NCBI RefSeq assembly: GCF_020921035.1
Contig: NC_063151.1
Coordinates: 20,528,934 to 20,592,933, forward strand
DNA: 64,000 nucleotides
Source: Rhodamnia argentea
Taxonomy: Eukaryota > Streptophyta > Magnoliopsida > Myrtales > Myrtaceae
Direction of reading: 5' to 3'
Both the position numbers and the translations under genes were made by a program. Below the pieces are notes generated by a model, which saw nothing but the letters and a program-made list of their open reading frames with translations, was not told where the DNA came from and made no database searches. Below are positions 20,787-30,652 of the stretch, piece after piece (within the stretch, counting starts at the first letter, position 1; each line of letters begins with the position of its first letter).

Positions 20787-23700
20787 ACGCATGTGCGTGC
20801 ATGCGCCCATGCTGTTCTGAAAGTTAGGGTGTCAAAACATTTAAATATGAAACAATGCGTCAATGGAATAAGAAGTTGGATATGGTCCCTTATTACGACA
20901 ATAGAGCAGATGGTCTAGTGTTCGAATATCTCCAGGCCTCTTGTTAGCCTCCCTCGGCTGACTCTTTGTCAGAGGAAAGTTCTTCAGTTAAGTTGGCAGT
21001 TCCACATTCTAGAAAAAAATTTGTGGTTCTTTGCAAGTTGTAAAGAACCGCAAAATTTTCACAACTGAACCTGCAAAACTTTTAATCTCACCAGAGTTTG
21101 CTTTATCTAAAGCTTCATGATTCTTTTTCAATAATTACAGTTCTTTTGGATATCTCATTTTTATACATTGTTAACTCTCTCTCTCTCTCTCTCGTGCACG
21201 CGTGCGCATGCGCCCACGCTGTTCTGAAAGTTAGGGTGTCAAAACATTTAAATATGAAACAATGCGTTAATGGAATAAGTTGTCTTGGTCCCTTATTACG
21301 ACATGTAGAGCAGGCGGTCTAGTGTTCAAATATCTCCAGGTCTCTTGCTAGCCTTCCTCAGCTGGCTCTTTAAATACATCAGAGGAAAGTTCTTCAGATA
21401 AGTTGGCAGTTCCACATTCTGGAAAAAATTTTGTGGTTCTTTGCAAGTTGTAAAGAGCTAACTCGTAAATTCATCCACTGTGCATGAGTGAAATCTTGCA
21501 ACATAACCAACTTCATGTGGCATGATGTGTTTTTTTTATTCGCTAATATAGTTGCTATCTTTTCTCTCTTTGGGGAGTGGGAATGGCTTGTTTTTCCGAG
21601 GACATATTCATTTATAACCAATGTGCTTAAAAGAGACATATCTATGACACATTAGTATGGGGTGGATTCAAATGGCTTACAGGGTAAATCAATGCAGTTG
21701 GGACATATGACATGTCCTCATGTCATCGACATAAATTACCTTTATCAAAGAACAGCACTGTGTCCGGTGTTCTCTTCAGTGGATAAGCTGATGTTTCCAT
21801 TCCTCAATGGTGTAGGTGTGGATTCAGGAGATACAATTCGCGTGCCAGGGGCTGGTAATGCTGGAGCGCGGAGGAGGCAACCTGGCAACTTATTCATCAA
21901 ATTAAAGGCATGATCCCCTCTTCTTTTCTGGTTGTATGGTAGTAATGATCTTAAGAACAACTTTGATCTCACTTCATGGTAGAAGCTTTATCCTGCTGTT
22001 ATTGGAGCTTTCCTGTGAGATCTTTATTGCTTTACATCTTCTCTCCTTTTGAAGTCTCTCACATGGTTGATTCATTAGGAAACTGTCCCAACTACCGTTA
22101 CTACCATAAACAAGATTTGGATGTGATCGTGAAACATTTTGAAGTCTTGCATTATTAAATAAGTCAGCTGTATCACTATCAGATTGCCAACTGCATGTGC
22201 ACATAACTTGTAACTCTGCTCATGCAGATGGCTGAAGATCGTACCTTTACCAGAGACGGTGCAGATGTATATGTGGTCTCAGAAATTAGCTTCACACAAG
22301 TGAGAACAAAACTATTGAGCATATTAGGTTTTTGCCTCTCTTACTCCACTTGTGAGAAAGTTCCCCTACCTAGCTTTAGCTCATGCCATATGTAAAATCT
22401 TGCTTGTGCTTCGGTTGTAATTGCTCTCATCTATCATGATGGTTTTAAAATCTTGTAAACTTTAATGGATATTAGCTTTTACCTAACCAGTGCGCACTGA
22501 AATTGATACTTGCTTGTCGTGGCATGTTCAATGTACTTAATGGTGTGATGCCAAATTATTCCCTGCTTGTGCATTGCTATCCATCATGACTTTACTTTTA
22601 ATGTCCTCTTTACTGTGTATTTTTTCATGACAGCATCAGTTCCATGTTATTCAGATAGATATCTGTAACCTGGTTCTTTGACTTTTTGGGGTTTACTTGT
22701 GTTACAGGCAATTCTTGGTGGTAAAGTGGAGGTCCCAACTTTATCGGGGAAAGTCCAAGTTGATGTAAGAGTTATCCATGCCACATGGGGACATATTTGT
22801 GCTTGCAGATTTAATTTGAGAGTGTTATTAATAATTTGCAATAAAAGGACATGATTGTCGGATGACCTTTGACCTTTGAGTGGAATTGAAGGGGTAAAAT
22901 GAGTAACAGGATCAGTAAAACTGGAAGCAGCAATAATGTAGCAAATTACTGTTCCAAGCGTTTTACTGCTTTAATCCCTGGTTTTAATGTGTGGTTCAGT
23001 GTAACATCCTACTGCTCTTGTTATTCATTTTAGGGGTCCTTGTCTTGTGCAATGGAAAATCCAAAAATTGTAGATCAGTGGTAACCAAGAAGAAGAGGGT
23101 ATGCCACTTGTGTTGAAAGCTGTTTTTTGGGGTAGATTGAGTCGGTTCACATCTATTTTTGAAGGAAATCAGTTCACCATCTTATATAAGAATGTACTAA
23201 TTCTTTTTAGTTGGCTTTTTTTCAAAGCTATAAATGATCGGCAACATTGACTACATCTTGAGTAAGTTAGCACCATCAGAATATGTTTTGAACGAAAAAA
23301 AAGTTCAAACATAAACAAATTATACAAAATAGGTTCTTGAGTAAGTTATCACCTTTAGATTTCTGTTTGCGCCTTTTAATTACATGATTACATGGTTGGG
23401 TCAACAGCATGAAAATACCTAAAATTGTAAGATGTTCCTGGATTGTGGTTGACAAGGTGACACCGACAGTACTAGAACTATCCATGGAGATACAATTGTG
23501 TGCTTGCCTTTCTCTATTTTGTGTTGCGGTTGAGGGTGGAGGGGAAAGGGTGGCATGGAACCCTAGATGCTCAAATGCTTTACCAAGCAAAAGGGTAAAA
23601 AGAGGGCATTTACCTATAGAAAAAAGTGATGTCTTGTGGGTCAATAACATATGCCACTGAAATAGAATCCTTTCTTTGGCTTTCATTGTGATTGGATGGA

Positions 23701-25750
23701 CTTTTCTTCCTTGCTTACACTGATGATATATCTGTTTGCAAAATTTTCCTTCTCAGATACCAAAGGGGGTACAGCCTGGACAGCTTGTGGTTCTAAGAAG
23801 GAAAGGTTTACAGAATGATAAATTTGTTTTGCATTAACTGTGGTGCTTTTTGTCTACCAAAACTATGTTTACACGTTGCAATGCTGCAGGACTACCAAAA
23901 CATGGTTTTCTTGTCACTCATGGAGATCAATTTGTGCGATTTCGTGTTAAATTCCCCAGGTATGCTATTTATTATTTTGTTGTCTGTTTCCGTAATCTTC
24001 AGAGTTCAAATGAGTTTCTATTATATCCTTTTGCTCCTCCTCCTCCTCCTCCTCCTCCTGGTTCTTGCTTCTGCATGATTGGTCGGGTCAATATGCATCT
24101 GTGGTTAGGATTCATGTGAGTTGCCTTTGTGGATGATTTGGAAATACAGTTACTTCTTCTCATGGAGGCACAGTGCACATGTGATGGTAGTACAATAACT
24201 TATTTGGACTTAAGCCCTGAAAAATGCATGTATTTAATTATTTTGTCCCTGGATTTCAACATATTCCCCTTGAAGTCTGGGACTATCTTGGTACATGTCA
24301 ACAAGCATCACATTCATAGTAGGAATTCCATTTGTACATTAATTGGTTGTTCCCAGAAAAAGGAACAATGGTATAAACCAAAGTAACGAAAGTATTGCTT
24401 CCAATATTGACGTTTTATTGTTGGTTGAGACATTAGGTCTTGGTTGGTTGGCTATCAAAAGTTGATGCACTTTCTATGACTGGTTACTTTTCAGTGAGAT
24501 AAATGAACGACAACGCGCAATTTTAGAAGAACTTGCTAAAGAGGAGATTAATAGTGAAAACAATACTCATCAAGAAGGAAATTGGTATGTCCTCTCTTAT
24601 TCTTTCTATGGTGGCATCTAGTGTGCATGTATGTATTCATCCTTGTTTCTTTTTATTATCTAATTCATGTAATTGTCGTATCAGTAGTACTATGCTTAAT
24701 GACATTTATATGTTCTAATCGACAATGGGTGGCTCAAGCACCTTTGAAACAAAATTATATGTTGTCTTGAACAGAATCGATCAATATGCCATTAGTTTCA
24801 TGTTTAAATTCTTTGCTTTTGGTTTGGTGTTTGGGTTTTACTTTCGCTTCTGGATCATTGTCTGAGGAGAGGTAGTTATGTTGTTCCTAAATGGATGTCG
24901 AACATGACTTTTGTGCCACTGCCAGGCGCAATGCCGTCTTGACCATTACAGTGGGGGTGATGGCAGCGCTTGAGTGAGAGCTACATTTTGACTGCCCCTG
25001 CAATTGCTTTTGGGACACCTCTGAATTAATAGGTTGATGCAACTACCAATAATGTGAATCACCTGAGATAATTTGCATTCTGTTTCTGAAATTGGTGGGA
25101 GCGTGCAGGTTAGCAGGAACAATCTAGATGCACTTGATGGTTACTTTAAGGTGTTTTCCACTTGGACTAATCAATAGAGGTGTCTTATACTTTGATAATA
25201 TAACAAAATAATAAATAATTTTATGAGGTTTACCTTTCACCTGATGCTTTGTGTGGTTGAAAGAGAGGGAAGGGAAAGGATTGTTGGTGAAAATCTTAAA
25301 TGTTGCCTCCAAAAACCTTCTCACAGAAAATTTAAATTCTTCCAAGTTTTCAGACACACCTTTCATTGTCTTCCCCTTCCTTTCTCCCAAACAAAGCCCA
25401 AGTGTCTAATCGTATAGCTAGACCACGTGGATGAAGTCCATTTAAACCATTGATCATGTGGTTCCCGCAATAGGACCTACACAATTAAATGGTTGAGATG
25501 ATATCGGTCTACATGATATAGTTAGTGCAACACTTCTCCTGACATGGATGACTGTTTCGGTTTTTCTGAGTCCGTAGAAGGTGCTATTGTTAAATTGACT
25601 GAACTCAAGTTGTTATTTACATTTCTCTACCAGAAAAAGGAAATTTTCATTTGATTCAACTTTTGAATGGTTAATGTTTGCTACTTCTCTGATTATGATG
25701 GGGATCCTGAAATGGATAACAGGCTTTATCAGCAGCTATGTACTGGTTGA
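16673..25750 (+). CDS. Mitochondrial type-I DnaJ (HSP40), ATJ1-like
   Basis: J-domain co-chaperone of mitochondrial HSP70. Exons: 16673-16699, 16794-16890, 16974-17087, 17234-17325, 18245-18328, 18453-18491, 18605-18715, 18798-18839, 18980-19067, 19561-19625, 19778-19840, 19917-19989, 21816-21907, 22228-22299, 22708-22764, 23757-23805, 23890-23959, 24495-24584, 25723-25750; 450 residues, all in frame. The Arg-rich N-terminus ([17 protein letters not shown]) fits a mitochondrial presequence. The J domain (about 84-151) has HPD at 116-118. The zinc-finger region (about 228-287) has all four CxxCxGxG motifs: [32 protein letters not shown]. The C-terminal substrate domain includes [25 protein letters not shown] and [10 protein letters not shown]. 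It ends WLYQQLCTG, as in Arabidopsis ATJ1. The start was chosen because MGRFSW matches the ATJ1 N-terminus. Another 3' splice site gives a different tail (next entry). Confidence 0.9.
20657..21459 (+). repeat. Tandem 414-bp duplication within DnaJ intron 12
   Basis: 20657-21047 and 21071-21459 are direct copies, each starting ctgcaaaacttttaatc and ending ttgcaagttgtaaaga. Each contains a (CT)n microsatellite (20760-20786; 21175-21192) and 'aacatttaaatatgaaac'. The copies differ by scattered changes and small indels, so the duplication is not very recent. Confidence 0.85.
21908..22227 (+). other. GC-AG intron in the DnaJ gene
   Basis: Exon 13 ends ...ATCAAATTAAAG at 21907 and the intron begins GCATGATCC; the acceptor is ctcatgcag at 22227. 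Only this junction joins NLFIKLK to [11 protein letters not shown] in frame, as the family requires. There is no GT at the donor. GC donors are the main minor class of U2-type donors in plants. Confidence 0.85.
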
Positions 25751-25758
25751 ACTTACAG

Positions 25759-25858
25759 GTGGGCACAATTTCTCGAACGCATGGCGAGTCCTAAGTTTAT
25801 GCTTGAAATGTCACTGGTCCTGTTGATCCTTATGCTTTTGAAGAAAGTGATGGCTTGA
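25759..25858 (+). CDS. Alternative terminal exon of the DnaJ gene, hydrophobic tail
   Basis: A second 3' splice site (gaacttacag at 25749-25758), 36 nt beyond the one at 25722, joins in frame to exon 18, completing the same Trp codon (tg|g). It then gives WWAQFLERMASPKF, a hydrophobic MLEMSLVLLILMLL and KKVMA before a TGA at 25856-25858, for a product of 474 residues. The uncharged stretch of about 14-17 residues followed by KK near the C-terminus looks like a tail anchor. If the first site is used this DNA is 3' UTR. Use of the site is inferred from frame, acceptor quality and the protein-like tail; no transcript is available here. Confidence 0.6.
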
Positions 25859-25865
25859 GCACATG

Positions 25866-26948
25866 CCTCAAATTTGCGGTCAGATTGGATCGGATGATAC
25901 TTCTGATTGAGACTGGTTGTGCTGGAGGATTCCCCCAGATTATATTCTTAGGTCGAGTTATATCGATAGAAGGCATCATATTTTTATGGAGGTGATCATA
26001 GTTGCTCAATTGCAATCTCATCAAAGCCATTCTTTTGCCCCCGCAACTCACCATTTTTTCAAGGTATATATGCACTCTTTCTCAGAGTAATGTACAGAAA
26101 TAATGTAATCTTAATAGAGTTCCAAATTCTCTCTCTTCTTCCACAAAATCTTTTATTCACAGCGTTGACTTTCGGAACTCTCGTCCTAATTCCTCAAACA
26201 GGATAACGAGCGATAACATTTTTTTCTCACTGAGTCGTCAATTCATGTCATATTTCTCCTATGATTGTTGCTCAAACGTACCTCCTGGTGCGGACTTCAT
26301 TTGACAATATGACAAGTAGCCGGGCATAGAGAAATTAGAAGAATGTAAGAACTTTGAGATTTTTCTTGGAGTTTTATTTATTTATTTATTTCTTTTATCA
26401 TTTTTCCTCTTTTGTATTTTATGTACATTTTCTTCATGTTCGATGTGACAGTGAGGCACCTCTCTTCGAAGCACATGAATGCAAATGTCGACATCCAACC
26501 AATTAAAATTCCCACACCCTTAACTACTCCATTATATGATGACGGTGTTCCTCCAAGAACCACTGTAACTATCGTAAACGAGTCATCAATTACCTAAGCT
26601 AATCAACTCACTTTTGCTTTGGTCTAGTACCCCACCAAGGAAGTCAACTTCCCGTGTACTGTCAACCGTGCAGTCTAATTTTTGCGGGCTGTCATCGAGC
26701 TCACCATTCGTATGGAAACTCGAACATATTATTTGTAATAGCAATAAGCATCAGATAAACACTTTTTTGTTCTTTTCAATACAACGATGACTTGAGATGG
26801 GAATATGAACACATTACAAACCAGCCCATTTACATTGAATTTATTACACCCTTATGACGACAACCCAATGACAATGAATAGACAGAATCACTAAATTTGT
26901 GACGAGGGAATCGAATAGAGTCGCTCAAACCAAGAAGGTAACATAAGC
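25866..26948. other. DnaJ 3' region and DnaJ/TED7-like intergenic DNA
   Basis: 25866-26075 is probable DnaJ 3' UTR or flank and is duplicated at 6236-6440. 26076-26948 holds no ORF worth calling and no repeat that I recognise. Its right part must include the 3' UTR of the minus-strand TED7-like gene. Confidence 0.4.
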
Positions 26949-28100
26949 TCAGCAGGGACGGTGATGTCCCGGAGGATAAATTGGTTCGCATGGAGGGCCG
27001 ATGGTGCTGCTGTGACAAGCACCAGCTGCTGCTCCACCGATGGCACCACTGTGAATTATCACGTCATCTTCGATGTCAACGGTCACATTTTGCTCGCCGC
27101 ATGGCCCTGTGGTTATTCTCTCGTGGATCATCTCATGCTCCTCCACTTCTACACAAGGAGCTGGTCCCGGAACCATGACCGGCTTCTTTCTCCTCTTGGC
27201 CACGCAAAAGAGACCAACTGCGAGGAATGCCAGCACGAAGAGACCGCCTAATGATACACATACAGCAATAACGGTCGTGTGGTGGCCACCACCACCGGGG
27301 GGTGCATTGATGTTCGATGATGGTGGGAGCGATGGAGGCGGAGCACCGTAAATAGGTGGCGAATGGACATCTTTGGGGGGTGGTGCAAGGTATGAGGGAG
27401 GTAGTTTAGGGGCTGGTGTTGGGGGTGGGTGCTTAGAATAAGGAGGTGATGCCTTTGGTGGCGAACTTGGAGTGCCCTTGGTAGGGCTTGGTGGGTAGGC
27501 CCACTTGGGAGGTGATGCCTTTGGTGGCGAGCTTGGAGTGCCCTTGCCAGGGCTTGGGGGATAAGCTTTGGGAGGCGATGCCTTTGGTGGTGAACTTGGA
27601 GTGCCCTTGCTCGGACTTGGTGGGTAAACCCCCTTAGATGGAGGTGCACTGCCACTTGGAGTCGGATGTGGAGCGCCGCCCTTTGGTGGTGAACTTGGAG
27701 TGCCCTTGATAGGGCTTGGGGGATAAGCTTTGGGAGGCCATGCCTTTGGTGAACTTGGAATGCCCTTGCTAGGACTTGGTGGGTAAAACCCCTTAGGCGG
27801 AGGTGCACCGCCACCAGGAGACGAAGGTGGAGCACCGCCCTTTGGTGGTGGAGTCACATAAGTCGGTGGTGAAAGTGGAGTCCCTGCCGGTGATTGCGGT
27901 GGCGGTCCATATAGATGGTGGTGGTGATGGGTGGGTGGAGGCGGTGGCTTGTGGTGGTGATGGTGATGGTGGTGGCCTTGTGGTGGTTTGTGATGGTGGC
28001 TTGAAGGCGGGGCCGGCGGTGGCGGTGGTGGAGGAGCAGTGGTGTTACATACCGGAGTCGACGGAGGAGGTGGCGGCGGAGAGTAGTATGGGTAGCTCAT
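26949..28100 (-). CDS. TED7-like proline-rich membrane protein
   Basis: Single exon, 383 residues; ATG at 28100 gives MSYPYYSPPPPPP (the upstream in-frame codon at 28151 is TTG). The N-terminal 280 residues are Pro/Ser/Lys/His-rich, with an HHHHHHH-type stretch and repeats of the type PPSPxKGTPSSPPKASPPK. One membrane helix follows (VIAVCVSLGGLFVLAFLAV), then KRRKK and a short acidic cytosolic domain containing VEVEEHEMIHERI and NVTVDIEDDVIIH. This architecture and tail match TRACHEARY ELEMENT DIFFERENTIATION-RELATED 7, a xylem-vessel protein linked to secondary-wall cellulose synthase complexes in Arabidopsis and Zinnia. The repeated N-terminus can be mistaken for an extensin, but the SPPPP pattern is not dominant and a cytosolic domain is present. 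A final GPPCEPIYPPGHHRPC extension is unusual. Confidence 0.8.
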   Translation of the reverse strand: MSYPYYSPPPPPPSTPVCNTTAPPPPPPPAPPSSHHHKPPQGHHHHHHHHKPPPPPTHHHHHLYGPPPQSPAGTPLSPPTYVTPPPKGGAPPSSPGGGAPPPKGFYPPSPSKGIPSSPKAWPPKAYPPSPIKGTPSSPPKGGAPHPTPSGSAPPSKGVYPPSPSKGTPSSPPKASPPKAYPPSPGKGTPSSPPKASPPKWAYPPSPTKGTPSSPPKASPPYSKHPPPTPAPKLPPSYLAPPPKDVHSPPIYGAPPPSLPPSSNINAPPGGGGHHTTVIAVCVSLGGLFVLAFLAVGLFCVAKRRKKPVMVPGPAPCVEVEEHEMIHERITTGPCGEQNVTVDIEDDVIIHSGAIGGAAAGACHSSTIGPPCEPIYPPGHHRPC

Positions 28101-29045
28101 ATTTGTTTGCGGGAAATGTGGTATGAAATGCGCTTGCACTAAATAGATCAAACTAGCAAGTGCAAGAAGGTTGGCCTGGGATGTTCTGGGACTTGTGGAG
28201 CTCTATTTGTACTAGTTGGAGGGCTGAAACTCTACAAAGTCCTAATCTACTCTTCAAACAAGAAGGTTGCTTAACACCATGTATGTCGAGTTGTCCGCTC
28301 ATTTAATATTGGAGGACGCAAATTTATAATAATCACAATAAAGTCCTCGATAATCAAGGCGTTCATACATGCATTATTAGCCTCGAACTCCAAGTTATAA
28401 GCACATGATTAAAATGGGAAAACTATTCTCCAATTGCTCACAAGACTTTCCCCTCGTGCTTGATTTTTAGGTGTATTTTAATTTCCTACCTAATTTGCTT
28501 CATCAGATTGAGTTTCCAAGAACATCCTCAGTTGCAAGTCACAAAGACAAACTTAACTCCCGTTGGGGCATAGAGAAAGAGGCCAATTATCTAACTGATG
28601 CCACCATCAAAACGAATATAATCGCCATTCTCATCAATTTCAGAAGTTGGCCACTCAATTATCAGCCTCAATATTATACTTATAAGAACGTACTCCTAAC
28701 TAGATTGGAATTCTAATTCATTCAATTCAACACTAGGGTACACCAGATCAACCCTAAACTACCACATATATATAGTGAGAACATTTAGCAGGTGCACAAT
28801 TATATGTTTTTTTTTCCTCCTCTTGTCCATTGACTTTCTATGTTTGATTAATTCGTTATTTTGGGTGGTCAACTTATTACTTATATCTCCTAGTCTACCC
28901 TCGATGATTGTCAATTAAATCAGCCTGCTAACTAATAATGTAGATAGATAAGTGTGTATTTATTTCTTAAGGGTGTTGTCATTACCGACAAAGCACATAT
29001 ATGTGATTTGGAAGAATACATGTACCATCGTTCTAAACCAAGATT
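28101..29045. other. Intergenic DNA upstream of the TED7-like gene
   Basis: It should contain the promoter of the minus-strand gene. A weak TATA-like 'acaaatagagc' (minus strand) lies near 28200. No other gene or clear repeat is seen. Confidence 0.35.
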
Positions 29046-29464
29046 TGGGCTAAAGTACACTATAAGCACCAAAACTTGTGTACGGCGCTCACTTTAGTGC
29101 CAAAACTTTCAAGATAATCACTTAAGTGCCAACTTTTTTTAAAAACGATCACTTTAGTGCCAACTCCGATTTGAGCGGACGTGGCTCGCTGGAAATCCGA
29201 CGTGGCCTATTTTTTTATTAATATTTGAGCTAATGTGGCTGGCCGGAGTTGCCGGAGTTAGCACTAAAGTGAGTGTTTTTAAAAAAAATTAACACTAAAA
29301 TGATCGTTTTAAAAAAAAGTTAGCACTTAAATGATCTTTTTGAAAGTTTTGGCATTGACGTGATCGTTTTTTAAAAAAGTTGGCATTTAAGTGATCGTTT
29401 TGAAAGTTTGACACTAAAGTTAGCACCGTACATAAGTTTTAGCACTTATAGTGTACTTAAGCCC
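29046..29464. mobile_element. Near-palindromic foldback MITE
   Basis: The left end gggctaaagtacactataag and the right end cttatagtgtacttaagccc are inverted copies. The arms continue inward over more than 150 bp with repeated 'cactttagtgcca' and 'aagtgatcgtttt' sub-motifs, so the whole element folds on itself. A fragment of the same family lies at 35220-35352. There is no coding capacity. Confidence 0.7.
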
Positions 29465-29742
29465 CAAGACTTGAAAGTCATATACCATGAGTTTAAGTTC
29501 CTCTCATTGCCGTGATTAAGGACAATCCTTGCGTTTGATTAGGATGGGCATAAATGCGATAGATATGAATTGGGTGACCTTATGGGAAGATGATTAAGCC
29601 TTCATTTAAGCCTATTTTTAGAAGCAAAGAGATATATGTGAAAAATAATAAACTAAGAGTTCTTGTAAATGACATATGTCCTTTATTTAGATGGAAAGAA
29701 AAAAGAAGATGTGAACTCACAGTTCATGTGTCCGTACATAAA
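29465..29742. other. Spacer, nothing recognised
   Basis: AT-rich sequence; the 65-codon frame at 29590-29787 runs into the next foldback element and is not a gene. Confidence 0.35.
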
Positions 29743-30652
29743 GGGAAAATTGTCAAAAAAGTTTTAAACCTATTGCATTTTTGCTAATTCGGTTTTTAAC
29801 CTTTTAATTTTGTCAATTCAGTCCTAAACATTTTGTATATATGCCAATTCATAAAATTTTTGTATTTGTGCCAATTTAGTCCTCCTAATTGGCGCAAATG
29901 CCGGTCGGCGCTGATGTGATAATTTTTAATAATATTTTAATATTTTATAAAATTATTTTTTTCCTTTTTTTTCTTTTCTTTCTCCTTTTTCTTTTGCTTT
30001 CTTCTTTGTTGAACTGGTCATCGGCGAGACTAGGACAAGCAACCTCGAGCAAGCTTGCCCAGCTGCAATGAGCCCTCGCATCGCTTGGTGAGCCCGGGCA
30101 AAATCGACCTGGAAAAATGGCTTTTCCAAGCTCTCTGCTACAATAACCCATCAATGGAAGAAGAAGATTAACCACTTGTCACTAGGCGTGCCCTCGCGGC
30201 ACTGGGAAAGGGCTCGCCGGCACTAGGGGAGGTTCAACCTCGCCCGAATTTAGCATGGGCGAGGCCGCCTTGCCCGGCGTTGCAAGGGCTCATCATTACT
30301 AGGAGAGCCCTTGCAAGGCCGGGTGAGGGTCGCCCGATGCCGACGACGTCGCCCCTGCCGGTGGCTTTCGTGGGCAAGCTCTCTCGAGGTTGCTGGCCCT
30401 AGTCTTGCCGGTGACTAGTTCAACTAAGAAGAAAGAAAAAGAAAAAGGAGAGAAAAAAAGAAAAGAAATAAAATATAAAATATAATTTTATAAAATATAT
30501 TAAAATATTATTAAAAATTGTCCATGTTAGCGCCGGCGTCCACGTCGATATCGACCAACCGAAAAGATTGAATCGACATAAATACAAAAGATTTAGGACT
30601 GAATTAGCAAAATTAAAAAGTTTAGGACTGAATTGGCAAAAGTATAATACCC
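29743..30652. mobile_element. Long foldback element with GC-rich core, copy 1
   Basis: The ends gggaaaattgtcaaaaaag and its inverted counterpart near 30652 begin arms of about 285 bp. These hold spaced 'aattcagtcctaaac' sub-repeats, then a shared 'aatattttaatattttataa' and 'gaactggtcatcggcgagac' (inverted at 30395-30430). The core (30030-30395) is GC-rich, with gcccgggcaa and ggcgaggccg motifs and no long ORF. It resembles non-autonomous MULE/foldback elements. No clean 9-bp TSD could be read. Confidence 0.65.

Noticed and set aside
23815..24119. Proline-rich and Leu-rich frames over the (CTC)n tract in DnaJ introns
   Set aside because: They are products of a simple repeat read in several frames; the exon boundaries at 23890 and 23959 explain the only coding part.
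27248..27835. 195-codon minus-strand frame and several plus-strand frames over the TED7-like gene
   Set aside because: They are other-frame readings of the proline-rich repeats, whose low complexity keeps all frames open.
28101..28151. N-terminal extension of the TED7-like protein starting at 28151
   Set aside because: The codon there is TTG; the first ATG in frame is at 28100 and gives the normal family start.
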